The notes under the pieces: generated by a model
What the model was told of the DNA's origin: nothing
What the model saw: the letters and a program-made list of their open reading frames with translations, nothing else
Database searches by the model: none
NCBI GenBank assembly: GCA_030674185.1
Contig: CM060315.1
Coordinates: forward strand, 90,157,637-90,221,636
Length of the DNA: 64,000 nt
Direction: 5' to 3'
DNA from: Monoplex corrugatus
Taxonomy: Eukaryota > Mollusca > Gastropoda > Littorinimorpha > Ranellidae
Position numbers and translations under genes: made by a program
Shown here: positions 1 through 9,958 of the stretch, in pieces
Layout of the letters: the number at the start of each line of letters is the position of its first letter
Position numbering within the stretch: position 1 is the stretch's first letter

Positions 1-223
1 TCATGGGGGAAATCTTAAGACACATTTCTATACAACATTACTTAATTAATTAACACACTTCAATGTATTTACATGGGATATTCAAAGGTACTAATGTAGA
101 AAACAACTGTTGTTTCAAGTAGGCCCCTACGTATGTTCAAAATATCTTTTTCTCTTATTTCAAAAGCAGCGACCAAAAACTTCGCCAGGTTCACTACAGT
201 TCCCGCAGTCATCCATCATTTTT

Positions 224-451
224 CTAATAAAAAAAATCTAAATTATCGCCTTCAGTGACCTCTAAATGATAAGATTGTCTAACCTGGTTGTACAGAGGGC
301 ATTCAAATAGAAAATGTATCTCATTTTCCTGCACATTTGGACACACTGGACATGAAGTGTTGGCAGTGGTAGGCGCAAAGCGATATCTGTGAACGTTTAA
401 CTGGGACACGCCCATCCTAAATTGTGCCATAGCATTCCTAAACACCTGCAC
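224..451 (-). pseudogene. C-terminal zinc-binding tail of a non-LTR reverse transcriptase (fragment)
   Basis: The minus-strand reading frame gives 75 residues containing CPVCPNVQENEIHFLFECP, a C-x2-C...H-x4-C pattern. Many animal LINE polyproteins carry such a finger after the reverse transcriptase, usually with a conserved R-x-C-x2-C...E-x2-H-F-L-x2-C arrangement. No reverse transcriptase palm is present next to it, so this is a fragment. The identification rests on the finger alone; the LINE clade cannot be assigned. Nothing else recognisable lies in 1-223 or 452-800, which are AT-rich. Confidence 0.55.
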
Positions 452-804
452 ATACAGTATTTCAATATACTTTGTTCTTGCAAATAAAGGTTTAAATTTG
501 CCATAGAGTGAACAGCATGCACTGGTATCTAAGTGGTTACACCAGCAATGACAGAAACTGCTACATAATCTTTCTTTCAGTTCTTTACTTCAAATCGTTT
601 TTTGTCGTCACACCCAAAAGCCAAACTTCTTAAAAAACCATTTTCACATAAAATGCTTTTTATCTTGAACACCCAAGTTACATAACCTTTTTCATACATA
701 GTGAATAACATTTTATATGCTTTTTTTTTTAATACCTAGTCTCTGGCTGTTTCAGTAGTCGAAACCAGTATTTAATACATCTAGTAACAGCAATTATCCA
801 GAGA

Positions 805-935
805 AAGCGAGCGAGAGTGAGAGAGACAGACAGACAGACAGAGAGAGAGAGAGAGACAAGAGACAGACAGGCAGCAGGCAGACAGACAGACAGACAGGCA
901 GGTAGGCAGACAGACAGACAGACAGAGACTCGCTC
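805..935. repeat. GA/GACA-rich microsatellite
   Basis: The tract mixes GAGA, GACA and GGCAGACA units and is followed by a GT-rich stretch to 1020. The paralogous segment at 38088-38130 has the same flank but a much shorter tract. Apparent open frames here on both strands (SVCLSVCL-type peptides) are translation of the repeat. Confidence 0.9.
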
Positions 936-1559
936 AGTCTCTGTGTGTATGAATTCATGTGTGTTTCTGTGTGTGTGCCTGTGTATCTGTGTTGGTATGC
1001 GTCTGTGTTTGTGTGTGTGCAATCAAACGGATACAAAGAGACAAGAAGATATAAGAAAATTATCATTCAAATCCAGCAAGTAGAAAATGAGAAGAAAATG
1101 CATTAATATTTACTGTTTTAAAATCAACATACACAAAAAGAATATTAAAACATTGTTTAAAGTCAATATACACAATAACAATAAGAAAATACCCTAAACA
1201 TATTGCTCAATGACAACACACCCTATCACACTGTCACTAACTGTTCATAATCAAAAGCCTTATGTCCTGATGAGGCTCCACATCACCACAAATGGCTGAA
1301 CACACCCATGCACTGCACGTTCAAACTGACACCTTTACCATCTTGTCTCTACAGTCAAAGAGGACCTGACAGCTGAACGATTACTGCAGTGATGATGTCT
1401 CTATCAGCTGACAACAACTCTGCTGACCAACAAGCTCCATGGCTGTTATCAATAACAGAAATATAAAGTTCTCATTCACTGCTAGATGTGTGACTTCACC
1501 CTGTTCCCATAGAACAAAAATGAAGAATACAATAACTGAAAGGAATCAAACATTGTGTA

Positions 1560-1885
1560 AAACTACAGAATAATAACAAACACATTGCAGTATAATACTG
1601 AAAGTAGGGCCTACTATACTATAAGAGCTGAGTAAAAATGTATGATAATCACAAACACATTCCTGTTTCAATACTGAGAACAAAAATACAAAATAATTAC
1701 AAATGTACTCAAATGTCAATACTCAGAGTATTATTAGACTGTAAGAGCTATGTAAAATACAGAATAATTACAAACACATTCCAGTATCAATGCTCAAGAG
1801 TATTTATAAGACATGTAAAAAGACAAAGAAAAATAAAACAAACATACTCCAGTATCACTACTGAAAATATTAGTTTATAAGAGCT
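1560..1885. repeat. Imperfect ~68-bp tandem repeat (copy 1)
   Basis: Units share the order TATAAGAGCT ... TGTAAAAAT ... ATAATTACAAACACATT ... CAGTATCAATACTGA. The paralogous array at 38865-39255 has about six units with different unit content, so the array has changed in number since the duplication. One unit in copy 1 carries TAGGGCCTA at 1605-1613. Confidence 0.7.
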
Positions 1886-1894
1886 GTCTTGTAT

Positions 1895-1930
<36 letters not shown>

Positions 1931-2265
1931 CTATATATATCTATTCTATATTAGTATATAAAAATATCTATCTATATTCACACCCTACACACACACACAT
2001 ATACATGTATGGGAACACACACACGCACACACTCACACAAAAATACACACACTTGCACACACGCACACACCCATGCATGCATACCCACACACACTCACAC
2101 ACGTACCTGTTCATATCCATACACACATTTCTTGCACACAGGCCCCTGAACAATGATATCAATGCACGTATACTTGCCCGGGTAATAAAAAACCCCAAAA
2201 TGAACCAAATAAAATAGTATGATATAGTAAGAACAATAGAACTAAGACCCAAAATTATCAGTTTA

Positions 2266-2268
<3 letters not shown>

Positions 2269-2363
<95 letters not shown>

Positions 2364-2374
2364 ATATATATGTG

Positions 2375-2434
<60 letters not shown>

Positions 2435-2464
2435 TGTGTGTGTGTATGTGTGTGTGTGTGTGTG
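2269..2464. repeat. (CA)n-(TA)n-(TG)n palindromic microsatellite
   Basis: A CA tract is followed by a TA tract and then by TG tracts, so the two flanks are reverse complements around an AT core. The single strand can fold into a long hairpin. Smaller CA-only tracts lie at 1893-1926 and 3184-3202. The long open frame across this stretch (2591 to 1968, minus) is only repeat translation. Confidence 0.9.
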
Positions 2465-2962
2465 TAATATTTATTGTTTCACTGTAACCTTGAGAACAAA
2501 CATCAGCTGAAATCCATAAATCTTGACGTGAAGCAAAGATAATGGCAGACTGACATAAAAAGTAAAAAGAATATAATGTAAAAACTGCCATTTATGAACT
2601 TGTGATGCCTTGGTCTGTATCTTTTAACGTCAATTGGGTAAAGATCCATCCGCTAAAAGCTGAGATCATCTAGTTCACCCTTCTTTTGTTTTGGGGTTTT
2701 TTTTTGGTTTGTTTGTTTGTTTTCTTTTTGTACTACACTGACCAAAGAGCCTTGGACAATTTTTCACAATGCATGTTGATGGGGATGATAATGATGACGC
2801 TATACAGTTCCATTCTGGACTGAGACCATTTGACAAGGCTGTGTTCTACACTTTCTTTCATGATAGAAATACCTTCTGGTGTCAACCGTACTTGAGAAAT
2901 AGAGACATTTGAGCAACACTCTGACTGACATCCATAAAATGGACAAAACTCGACCATCCCAG

Positions 2963-3085
2963 TCTTCCAAATGAACCAACAGCACACTGGATAGGAGCCA
3001 CAACGATTCTGACTAGTCTGTTGGATTCCAAGTGAACCACCAGCACACTGGATAGGAGCCACAATGATTCTGACAATTTTGATTG
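2963..3085. repeat. ~60-bp tandem repeat, two units
   Basis: Each unit contains CCAGCACACTGGATAGGAG followed by ACAATGATTCTGAC or a close variant. The paralogous site at 39899-40082 has three units, so the unit number differs between the two duplicated blocks. Confidence 0.75.
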
Positions 3086-3426
3086 GGTTCAAACCCAGTC
3101 ACTAGTGAGTCAATGTGCAAACCACATAGCCTACCACAGTGACTGGTTTATTGACACTTTTTGGTTACACACACAAACTCTCATACACACACACACACAC
3201 TCGTGTACCCTGTTAATTTCAAACAATTGCAAGTCAAAGGTGGAAACATCAACAAGACAATAAGAGATCAAGACAAATCAAACCGTTGTGAGTAAAATAC
3301 AATAAAAATTACAAACATACCACAACAACAATACTGACAATCTAAAAACAGCGAGAACTGCATTCCATCCACCATTACCTACATTGTCTGGACTTCACAA
3401 CTGGATTGGAAAAACAATCCACAATA

Positions 3427-3460
3427 TATTGAGGGCTGCCTGCATAAAGAGCGTATCTGT
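3427..3460 (+). repeat. Left terminal inverted repeat
   Basis: Begins GAGGGCTGCCTGCATAAAG and continues to CGTATCT. It matches the reverse complement of 8481-8516 at most positions, with transitions in the GGG(C/T)TGCC and GC(A/G)TAAAG parts. A shared GCATATTTT also follows internally on both sides. Confidence 0.75.
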
Positions 3461-4270
3461 TTTGGCATATTTTACACGGCAGTAATCTGAAAGTTTTGGG
3501 CTTTGTTTTACGTGCTTCACTTCATTAAATGATACATTTTTTATGTCATTTGAAGTAAGTTCATAACTTCATTTGTCTTTTATTTGGAATAATTGTCACT
3601 TTATTTACTTTGCCCTAACGTGGGCATTTGATGTTTATAACCACTTTGTGTATAATACGGCTCATAAGCCGTCCAGTATGGTGAGTTCTGGGAAAGACTG
3701 TGGCTGCCATATGGCCGCATATCAGTCTAATTGACGACGGCCGCCAGGTCCGAAGACTTAAATAAACATACTGGCGTGTCTGCCGTGGAGCCGTAACTAG
3801 AGATACCGCTCGGGTGGCTTGTGAAAGAGTCCGTTTCGTTGGCGGCCTATAAGACGTAGCGGGAGTAATAAATGGTTTCCTCTCATCGTAAGTGGGATCC
3901 GCTGCAGCTGAAGGGTTGTACCTCTGCTATACTGTCCTTAGATAGTATAAACCATGGCTACATTTGCTTAATGAGTCGCCCGACAAAAGTCTTATGCAGA
4001 GCAACGGTTAATGAGACGGCAGTAAATCCAGCTGTTTGGGGCTCAGCTTTTCTGCATTATGGCTATTGGTCCGCTTTACAACACAAAAAAACAACAGGGC
4101 GATAGTTTTCAACAACTTAGAAATCCGTCAAACAGCATACTGCATTGTGATATATCTAAAGCAGTCCAATGAGTCTGATGTATAAGATAAATAATAACAT
4201 ACAGAGCAATGAAGAAGAAGAAAACATGCACAACAACGAAGAACAAGCAAAAAAATGGAAATGGGGTGTG

Positions 4271-4342
<72 letters not shown>

Positions 4343-4614
4343 TGTGTGTGTGGTGTGTGTGTGTGTGACAGTGTAAGGAAATTTGAGCAACAAAATAGAC
4401 CATAGCACAGATCACACTTACATAATTTCTGATCATAATATTGTGGGTCACAGATTCTCTGTCTGTAGCACAAATTAAAGTGTGTCAAAAGTCACTGTAA
4501 CACTAGAAATCCAAGACATTGTTCCAAATGAAGAAGAATCTGAGTTCACTGAGAAAGATACAGTGGCAGTCAAGTTCTGCACTCACATGAAATCATCTAC
4601 AAGGAGTCTGCAGT
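3461..4614. other. Transposon interior without recognisable gene; GT microsatellite 4264-4370
   Basis: The part at 3660-3880 has more C and G than its surroundings and contains an AATAAA at 3867. A short plus-strand frame at 3872-4105 begins with SSHRKWDPLQL, faintly like the start of a pipsqueak-type helix-turn-helix, but the motif is not sustained. A (GT)n tract fills 4264-4370. Confidence 0.5.
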
Positions 4615-5007
4615 TCAATTTGAATCGCTGTCTTCCTCATCCTTGTCCGGCTCAGGAAGCCTGTCTTTGCTGCTCTGTGAGGCGGGAGGTCCCTGTAGAA
4701 GCTGTGATGTTCCCCCGGGATGATTCCACTCGGCCTTTTTTGCTTGTGACACTGGCAGTTTGGAAGTGTAGCAATGAGGAATGGCAGCCTTCAGAGGAGC
4801 AGCCTTGCCTCGCTTGCTGGATCCTATAAGTTTCAGGGTCTGAAAGTCTTCCTGGTCGAATGAGTATTTGAAGAACATCATTTCCTCATGGCCCTTGATG
4901 AACCTCAGGTACTTAATGCTCAGCCACTGAACTCGTTGACCAGATAGGTCTGTTTTGGTGTTGCGGACTGCTGATGAAGCCAGGCTTTTGAAGTCCAGGA
5001 TGTCGCA

Positions 5008-5017
5008 GTAGGCCTAC
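5008..5017. other. TAGGCCTA micro-insertion creating a stop in the transposon gene
   Basis: The palindrome GTAGGCCTAC sits where the family pattern expects Lys-Tyr followed by an ILDF motif. Six extra bases turn a TA into TA-GGCC-TA and add an in-frame TAG plus one alanine. Confidence 0.6.
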
Positions 5018-5235
5018 TTGAGGGGAATCACAACATAAGGACGGCCTCATCTGGCCATTCTCAAAATGTTGTCCCACCCACTCGGCGTATAGAGTGGAGT
5101 GTGCTTCTTTGCAAATGTTATCGCAACGTGCATCGAATCACATTCCATTTGTGTATGTCCAGTCTCAAGGTATTTGTGTGTGATGATCTTGATGTTGTCA
5201 ATATTGTTTACGGCGTGGATCAGGCCAGCAGCAAG

Positions 5236-5245
5236 GTAGGCCTAC
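5236..5245. other. Second TAGGCCTA micro-insertion in the transposon gene
   Basis: GTAGGCCTAC occurs directly after the QNRN motif. Without six of its bases the frame reads QNRNQYLAAGL, close to the usual pattern after QNRN in this family. The insertion adds TAG-GCC in frame. Confidence 0.65.
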
Positions 5246-6774
5246 TGATTTCTGTTCTGTCCCGAGCAGCAGTCCGAATATATTGTCACTTCGTCAACAC
5301 ACTTGGGCAGAGATGACAGGTATATATACAAGCAGGTGGCAATTTCACAGGAACCATGCTTTCCCTCCGTCTCATTCCAAGTAAAACAAGTTCCCTTTCC
5401 ATCAGCAAGAGAGTATACGGTGAAATTATAGACGAACAGTTTTCGTTTGTAGTAAAGCTGACTTACAAGGCCACATGGAGCTTGGAGAACTGCTTGTAAG
5501 TCAACAGTGACCACATGTTTTGATGGGTCATGTCTCGCGTCTTCTTTGTCCTTTGCCTTCTCCTGTCTGGCCCGTGTTTTGTGATCCATGTGTAGAGAAG
5601 CAAGACCTTGCTTTACTTTCATATGATAGGTTGTGCAAGTGGCGCACTGGTCCTTTTTCGGAACGTGGAAGGCTAAGTTGAAATATTGGTTGAATATTTG
5701 TCTGTATTTCTTGATGGACAAGCCCCGACATCCCTACTGTTTGCATTCCAGCAGATACAGTTCATACATTTTTTTCAAGGTCAGGTTAGATTGGAGATAC
5801 AAACGTTGAGTGTCTCTTTGAGTGTAATGGGACTCAACAGCTGGGAAGGAAGCAATGTGTGCTTTAGCATGATCAATCGCTTCATCACTGCTTTTATTGT
5901 GAGGGCGAGTTTTACCCCGTTTACCTGGCTCAACGAATGTTCCATTTTGGCTGTTTTTGGTGGAATGATCAACATACGTTTCTCCCACCACCAATGTTGC
6001 CAGGAAGAATTTCTTACAAACTCTCACAGCCTGTCCATCAACTTTCAAGGAGTAGGTTCGGCATGTCTGACGCCTCTTTTTGACTGGTTCTCCATTTTCA
6101 TTGAGAACAGTGATGGTATTTTTCTGTTGTACATGGGGGCACACAAAGTCTTTCTGCTGGCTGCAATTTCTCAAGGCGTAGAATGCGTCAAACAGTTGCT
6201 GTCGCTGTTCTTCGTTGATGGTGTCGCTGCATTTGTATTTGCAGGAGGAACAGTCAATAGGTTTGAGTGTCTTTGCTGGGATAATTTTTCCTGTTTGAGA
6301 CTTCTATTCTTTTCCTTGTAAGTGTAGTGACTTTCTAACGTTCTTCTTCCATTGTTCTGGTCTTGCCTCACGTTTTCTTACCAGTACCTTCTTCGGTGGT
6401 GTGTTGAATGTTCCTTGCTTTCTGGGTGTGATCTGCAGTTAATGACTGTCTGTGTCAGTGACTACTGGTTGATCAGCAGCCGACAGTTGATCTGGGGTCG
6501 TTTCATGACTGGTACGTTGAGCAGAGGAGGCTGATTGATCAGGGGTGGCTAGTTGGTCTGTGGCTGATTGATTAGGGGTGGCTGGTTGATCAGTGGTGAC
6601 TGGTTCATCATTGGTGGCTGGCTGATTACAGTCCATATAATGGGCTGCTGGTTGCTCAGACTGATTCTTGTTTGAGTTTCCAGATTTAATGCACGCATCA
6701 TAATGTTGTGGACTGCAGTCTATGAAGGCAAGAGGAATTGGTTCAGTGGCCTGTTGCGCTTCGACGTTGGTCAT

Positions 6775-8480
6775 CCCTGAGCAAATCTTCAAAATCTTGT
6801 CAGCGTTTGAAACAATTTGCAGTTGTCTGAAAGTAGACCAGTATTCTGATGGGACGGATCCTGAAGCACTCGGCCAGAGACACTCTCTGATTCGGCTAAT
6901 GGGAAATGAATGGAATGTGTCCAACTTAATAATCTGGGAAATGACAGGGTCAAAGTGCAAAGGAAGTTTGTATCAAGGTTCTGACCATCAGCCCCCCCCC
7001 CCCCCCCCCCGACTGTGCGAGTCTGGCAGTAACAAACTAATTGAGCCTGACACCTTGTTAATTGACAGCTCCCATCTGCCTGCCTGGTTAACGGGATATG
7101 ATAGGTGTTTTGATAAGAGGCAGGGTGTTTTGATAAGAAATGCTTAATAGTATTCAAAGTGCGTGAGAGTCAGTGACACTGAGAATCTGGTATCATTTAA
7201 CCTGGAGTTGAAATTACTCTATACACTTGGTCAAGATGGAGGGAGAAGGATCAGACAGCAATCAGTGTTGTGATAATGAGATTTACAAAAATTTACCAGA
7301 TGACTGATCTTATCAACTTAATAGGACAACAGAGGGCAAAGCTTGCAAGTGTGCTGACAGTCCTTACAAAGTGTCTAAAACCACAATGTGTGAGAAGTAC
7401 AGTGTGTATCCATGATGCACCAATCGCAAAGACGGTTTCAAAGCTTGCCACACACATGTGACATGAGTGACATGTAACACATTCTTATATGACATTTCAC
7501 ACAGACATGTGTGTGCTACAACTTCTACATAATTTTTTGTTGTAATATGTAGGGATCTGTAGTGACTGGGCGTTGTGACTGTTGTGAAATGTAATATCTA
7601 CAAAAGGACAGTGGTACCTCATTGTACAGTGTACAGTATGACCCATGAACACAATAAAGAACTTAACAATTTCAGACATGTAGACAGTGACAATCTTCAA
7701 TGTGTTAGCAGTCATTCCGAATTTGATGGACACAATGCTGTGAGTTAGAAACAATTGTGTTGTACTGTTTGTTGTTTGTGCCATAGCATTGACTATCAAC
7801 TAACAATAAGAAAAAGAATAAGTGTCATCAATATTGGCACCTGTGTGTCACCAAACAGACAGCAGGACATCCAAACACTATCACTAGTATCAGAGACTTT
7901 GTCATGCCACTGCTGCACCCAATTATATAGGGTTTAGTATACATATTCTACAGTTTTTCAATCTCTGACAATGATAAAACACCTACTTCACATTTCTAGC
8001 GAATTCCTCCAGAAATCCAGGAATAAAAAAAAGGAACTGCTGTTGCTATGGAATGTAGGAACGAAGGGAGAAAGTTGTCATACATAGGCAGGACTGAAAG
8101 GGTTATTCAACCGGCCTAACGACCCTGAGCCTTCACTTCACCAATCTGCCTTAAGACAGTAGCTGCCGATACAGATCTTTTAAGCAGCCGGCACGAAGGC
8201 AGTGCGTTTCAAGGACCGCTATTCAGCGTAAAAAGAGGAGCTCCCGATAGGGACTTTAGGCTGGCAGCATTGACGCATTTGGTTAATTGTAGGGCCTTCG
8301 CAATGCATGTTTCTATGCGCGTCTTGGGCAGCCCAGTTTTGATGCATTGTGAGATACTGGATTTAAGTTCTGATCAATAACTGCATCATTTTTTATTGAA
8401 CTGGAGAAAGAGTAGGTCAGGATCATTCTACACATCAGTTTCTCCAAAAATATGCAAAAAAAAGAAAAATCATGAAAATC
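6775..8480. other. Transposon interior, no gene recognised
   Basis: Contains a run of 18-19 C at 6991-7009 and AT-rich sequence. The segment 8095-8345 has a higher GC content and may be a separate small repeat, but I could not define its ends. Confidence 0.5.
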
Positions 8481-8516
8481 CGAGATACGGCCTTTACGCT
8501 GGCAACCCTCGATATG
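8481..8516 (-). repeat. Right terminal inverted repeat
   Basis: Read on the minus strand it gives GAGGGTTGCCAGCGTAAAG followed by GCCGTATCTC, the mirror of the left end. It marks the outer limit of the insertion on this side. Confidence 0.75.
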
Positions 8517-8799
8517 TTATAGCTAAATTGTACCAAAAACAAAAATGAAAAAGAAAAGAAACAGGAGACCCTTACAATCTGAACTTGGAAAAAAGGGGCA
8601 AGAAAACAACAACAACAACAAAAAACATTAGATGAGGAAAAAAGTGAAAAAGTAAAGATACTTCTTCTAATCCTTAGGAAAATGAGGTAATACAGACCTC
8701 ACAATTCTCAGGTCAGCTGTTTGAGAGTGGACCTTCCACTTCACTCTCTCTCACTATCAGTCTCACTGCTTCAGCTTCCCCAACTCTGAACAGGGTTAA

Positions 8800-9303
8800 C
8801 TCTTTGATGACGGGCTACTTCGATTGAAGTAACACTAACACCTGAGCTCTGAGGACGGGCTACTTCGATCATAGTAACAGACAGTCTAGGGTATATAACT
8901 CCCTCTACTTTTGTTATGCTAATGATTTAGTAGTTGGTAGTTGCTTCCCTTGTGGAGGAAACTTCCGTTGAACGCTTCAGCTACATTTTGCCGGCTTCTT
9001 TGTTTAAAATTGATAGAAAATAGCTCAAGGCGACAGTTTTCAGTGATTTCACTATGGCAGCCCTAGGCCAGTAGGAGAGCTCAGCTGTGGCAAGTGCAGT
9101 CACAACAGAGTTAACCCTTTGACTCCCGCACCCTATCTACCAACTGCAAAAACTTAACCCTTTGACTCCCTCACCCTTTCCACCAGCTTCCTGCAGGAAG
9201 CTGGTGGAAAGGGTGAGGGAGTCAAAGGGTTAAGTTTTTGCTTTGTTAGCTTGGCTGACGATACAGGATGCTGGTGGACAGTGTGCGGGAGCCAAAGGGT
9301 TAA
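8800..9303. mobile_element. Nested TTAA-flanked MITEs (piggyBac-like) absent from the paralogue
   Basis: The paralogue at 40796-40806 reads GGGTTAAGTAC with nothing inserted. Here the same GGGTTAA and TTAAGTAC flank about 500 bp, so TTAA is the target duplication. Inside are a first unit starting TTAACTCTTTGATGACGGG (8796) and a second unit, 9111-9303, whose ends are TTAACCCTTTGACTCCCGC and its near-complement. Within the second unit, 9154-9233 is a third insertion at another TTAA. TTAA targets and CCC-starting ends are typical of piggyBac elements. There is no coding capacity. Confidence 0.8.
9154..9233. mobile_element. 80-bp perfect palindromic TTAA element
   Basis: The 40 bases 9154-9193 are the exact reverse complement of 9194-9233. 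The ends are TTAACCCTTTGACTCCCTC and the centre is CTTCCTGCAGGAAG. It is inserted in a larger element of the same family, between AAAAAC and GTTTTTG. Related copies are at 23291-23377 (imperfect) and 55460-55500 (half, broken at the centre). Confidence 0.85.
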
Positions 9304-9477
9304 GTACCAACTCACAGCTGGGTGGAATGGAAGCCACCCGCATAAACTTTCTCCAGCCATGGTTCAACACACGGGCACTCTGCCTCTACACAAACCAGGT
9401 CTAAGAGACTTTAGAACTGAACTTGGAGTGGGGGTGGGGGGAGGATGAAAGAGACAGAAAAAGAGAGAACTGAACTT

Positions 9478-9507
9478 GGGGGGGGGGGGGGGGGGCATGG
9501 AGGGGAG

Positions 9508-9546
<39 letters not shown>

Positions 9547-9760
9547 AAGAAAGACAGAGAGAGAGAGAGACAGACAGAGAGAGAGATTTAAGAAAACCCA
9601 AACAGGAGTTTTAAAAATGACCTTAGAAAACGACAAACTTTTATGCTGACAACTCAATTTGGGAAAACTCTACACAAGTCACAATAATAATAATAATGAT
9701 AATAATAATAATAATAATAATATTGATAACAATAATAATAATAATATTGATAACACCACC
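9478..9760. repeat. Low-complexity tracts: G16, GA-rich and AAT-rich
   Basis: A G homopolymer (9478-9494) is followed by (GA)n/(GAAA)n to 9588 and by (AAT)n with ATTGATAAC insets at 9684-9755. The same order with different lengths occurs at 40938-41220 in copy 2. Confidence 0.85.
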
Positions 9761-9958
9761 ACCACCAACACCAACACGCTTAAAATATAGTAAAGCATGG
9801 TAAAAAAGAAATCCACAGCTGACTTTATGTCAACTCAACTAACACTAATAAACAAAGCAAACAAATAAAGTGACTCATACAAGACATCACAACTTTAAAA
9901 GAAAAAGGCAGACTGTGCAACTGATTAAAAAACAATGAAACAACTGACAAAGCAGACT

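Larger units (their letters stand above)
805..3400 (+). repeat. Segmental duplication block A1, left part
   Basis: This stretch is collinear with 38090-40495. Shared landmarks are the sequence ending in TGTTGGTATG, the AATCAAA... segment after it, the tandem 68-bp repeat, the CACTGTAACCTTGAGAA segment (2479 versus 39318) and the segment ending CTACATTGTCTGGA (3380-3394 versus 40466-40481). In copy 1 the match is broken at about 3400 by the TIR element and resumes at about 8580. In copy 2 it runs straight through. No intact gene is visible in this part. Confidence 0.85.
4615..6774 (-). pseudogene. Disrupted transposon gene resembling DUF7869-containing proteins
   Basis: One minus-strand frame can be followed for over 2 kb, interrupted by six in-frame stops: TAA 6439-6441, TAG 6304-6306, TAG 5734-5736, TAG 5242-5244, TGA 5047-5049 and TAG 5014-5016. 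Segments in order are a Q/P/T-rich N-terminus, a basic RPEQWKKN block, a Cys motif CSSCKYKC, RTYSLKVDGQ, IASFPAVESHYTQRD, KKMYELY, a second Cys motif DQCATC, HVVTVDLQ, IYSDCCSGQNRN, GHTQMECDSMH, TPLYTPSGW and an acidic C-terminus. As I recall the family, the VDLQ and YSD aspartates would belong to an RNase-H-like transposase fold. The first ATG in this frame is at 6774; an upstream exon is possible. Two of the stops lie exactly in TAGGCCTA insertions that keep frame. The gene is dead. Confidence 0.65.
3427..8516 (-). mobile_element. ~5.1-kb DNA transposon with terminal inverted repeats, carrying a DUF7869-like gene
   Basis: The boundaries come from two observations. First, the paralogous block at about 40495 lacks this stretch: the flank up to 3400 joins the flank from 8580. 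Second, the two ends are imperfect inverted repeats of roughly 33 bp (3427-3460 and 8481-8516), both starting GAGGG(C/T)TGCC and ending CGTATCT. Possible flanking ATAT duplications lie just outside each terminus. The only coding sequence recognised inside is the disrupted minus-strand gene at 4615-6774. About 90 bp between the TIRs and the paralogous breakpoints is unexplained, so copy 2 may also have lost some sequence. Superfamily placement is uncertain. Confidence 0.7.

Noticed and set aside
1968..2591. A 207-residue minus-strand frame rich in HTHTH and VCVCV
   Set aside because: It is translation of CA/TA/TG microsatellites, and the paralogous copy does not conserve it.
2733..3092. 119-residue minus-strand frame and its larger equivalent at 39661-40284
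   Set aside because: Explained by the 60-bp tandem repeat plus adjacent microsatellite. The frames are not conserved between copies.
3872..4105. Possible pipsqueak-type DNA-binding domain (SSHRKWDPLQL)
   Set aside because: Only a few residues fit. The remainder does not follow the helix-turn-helix pattern.
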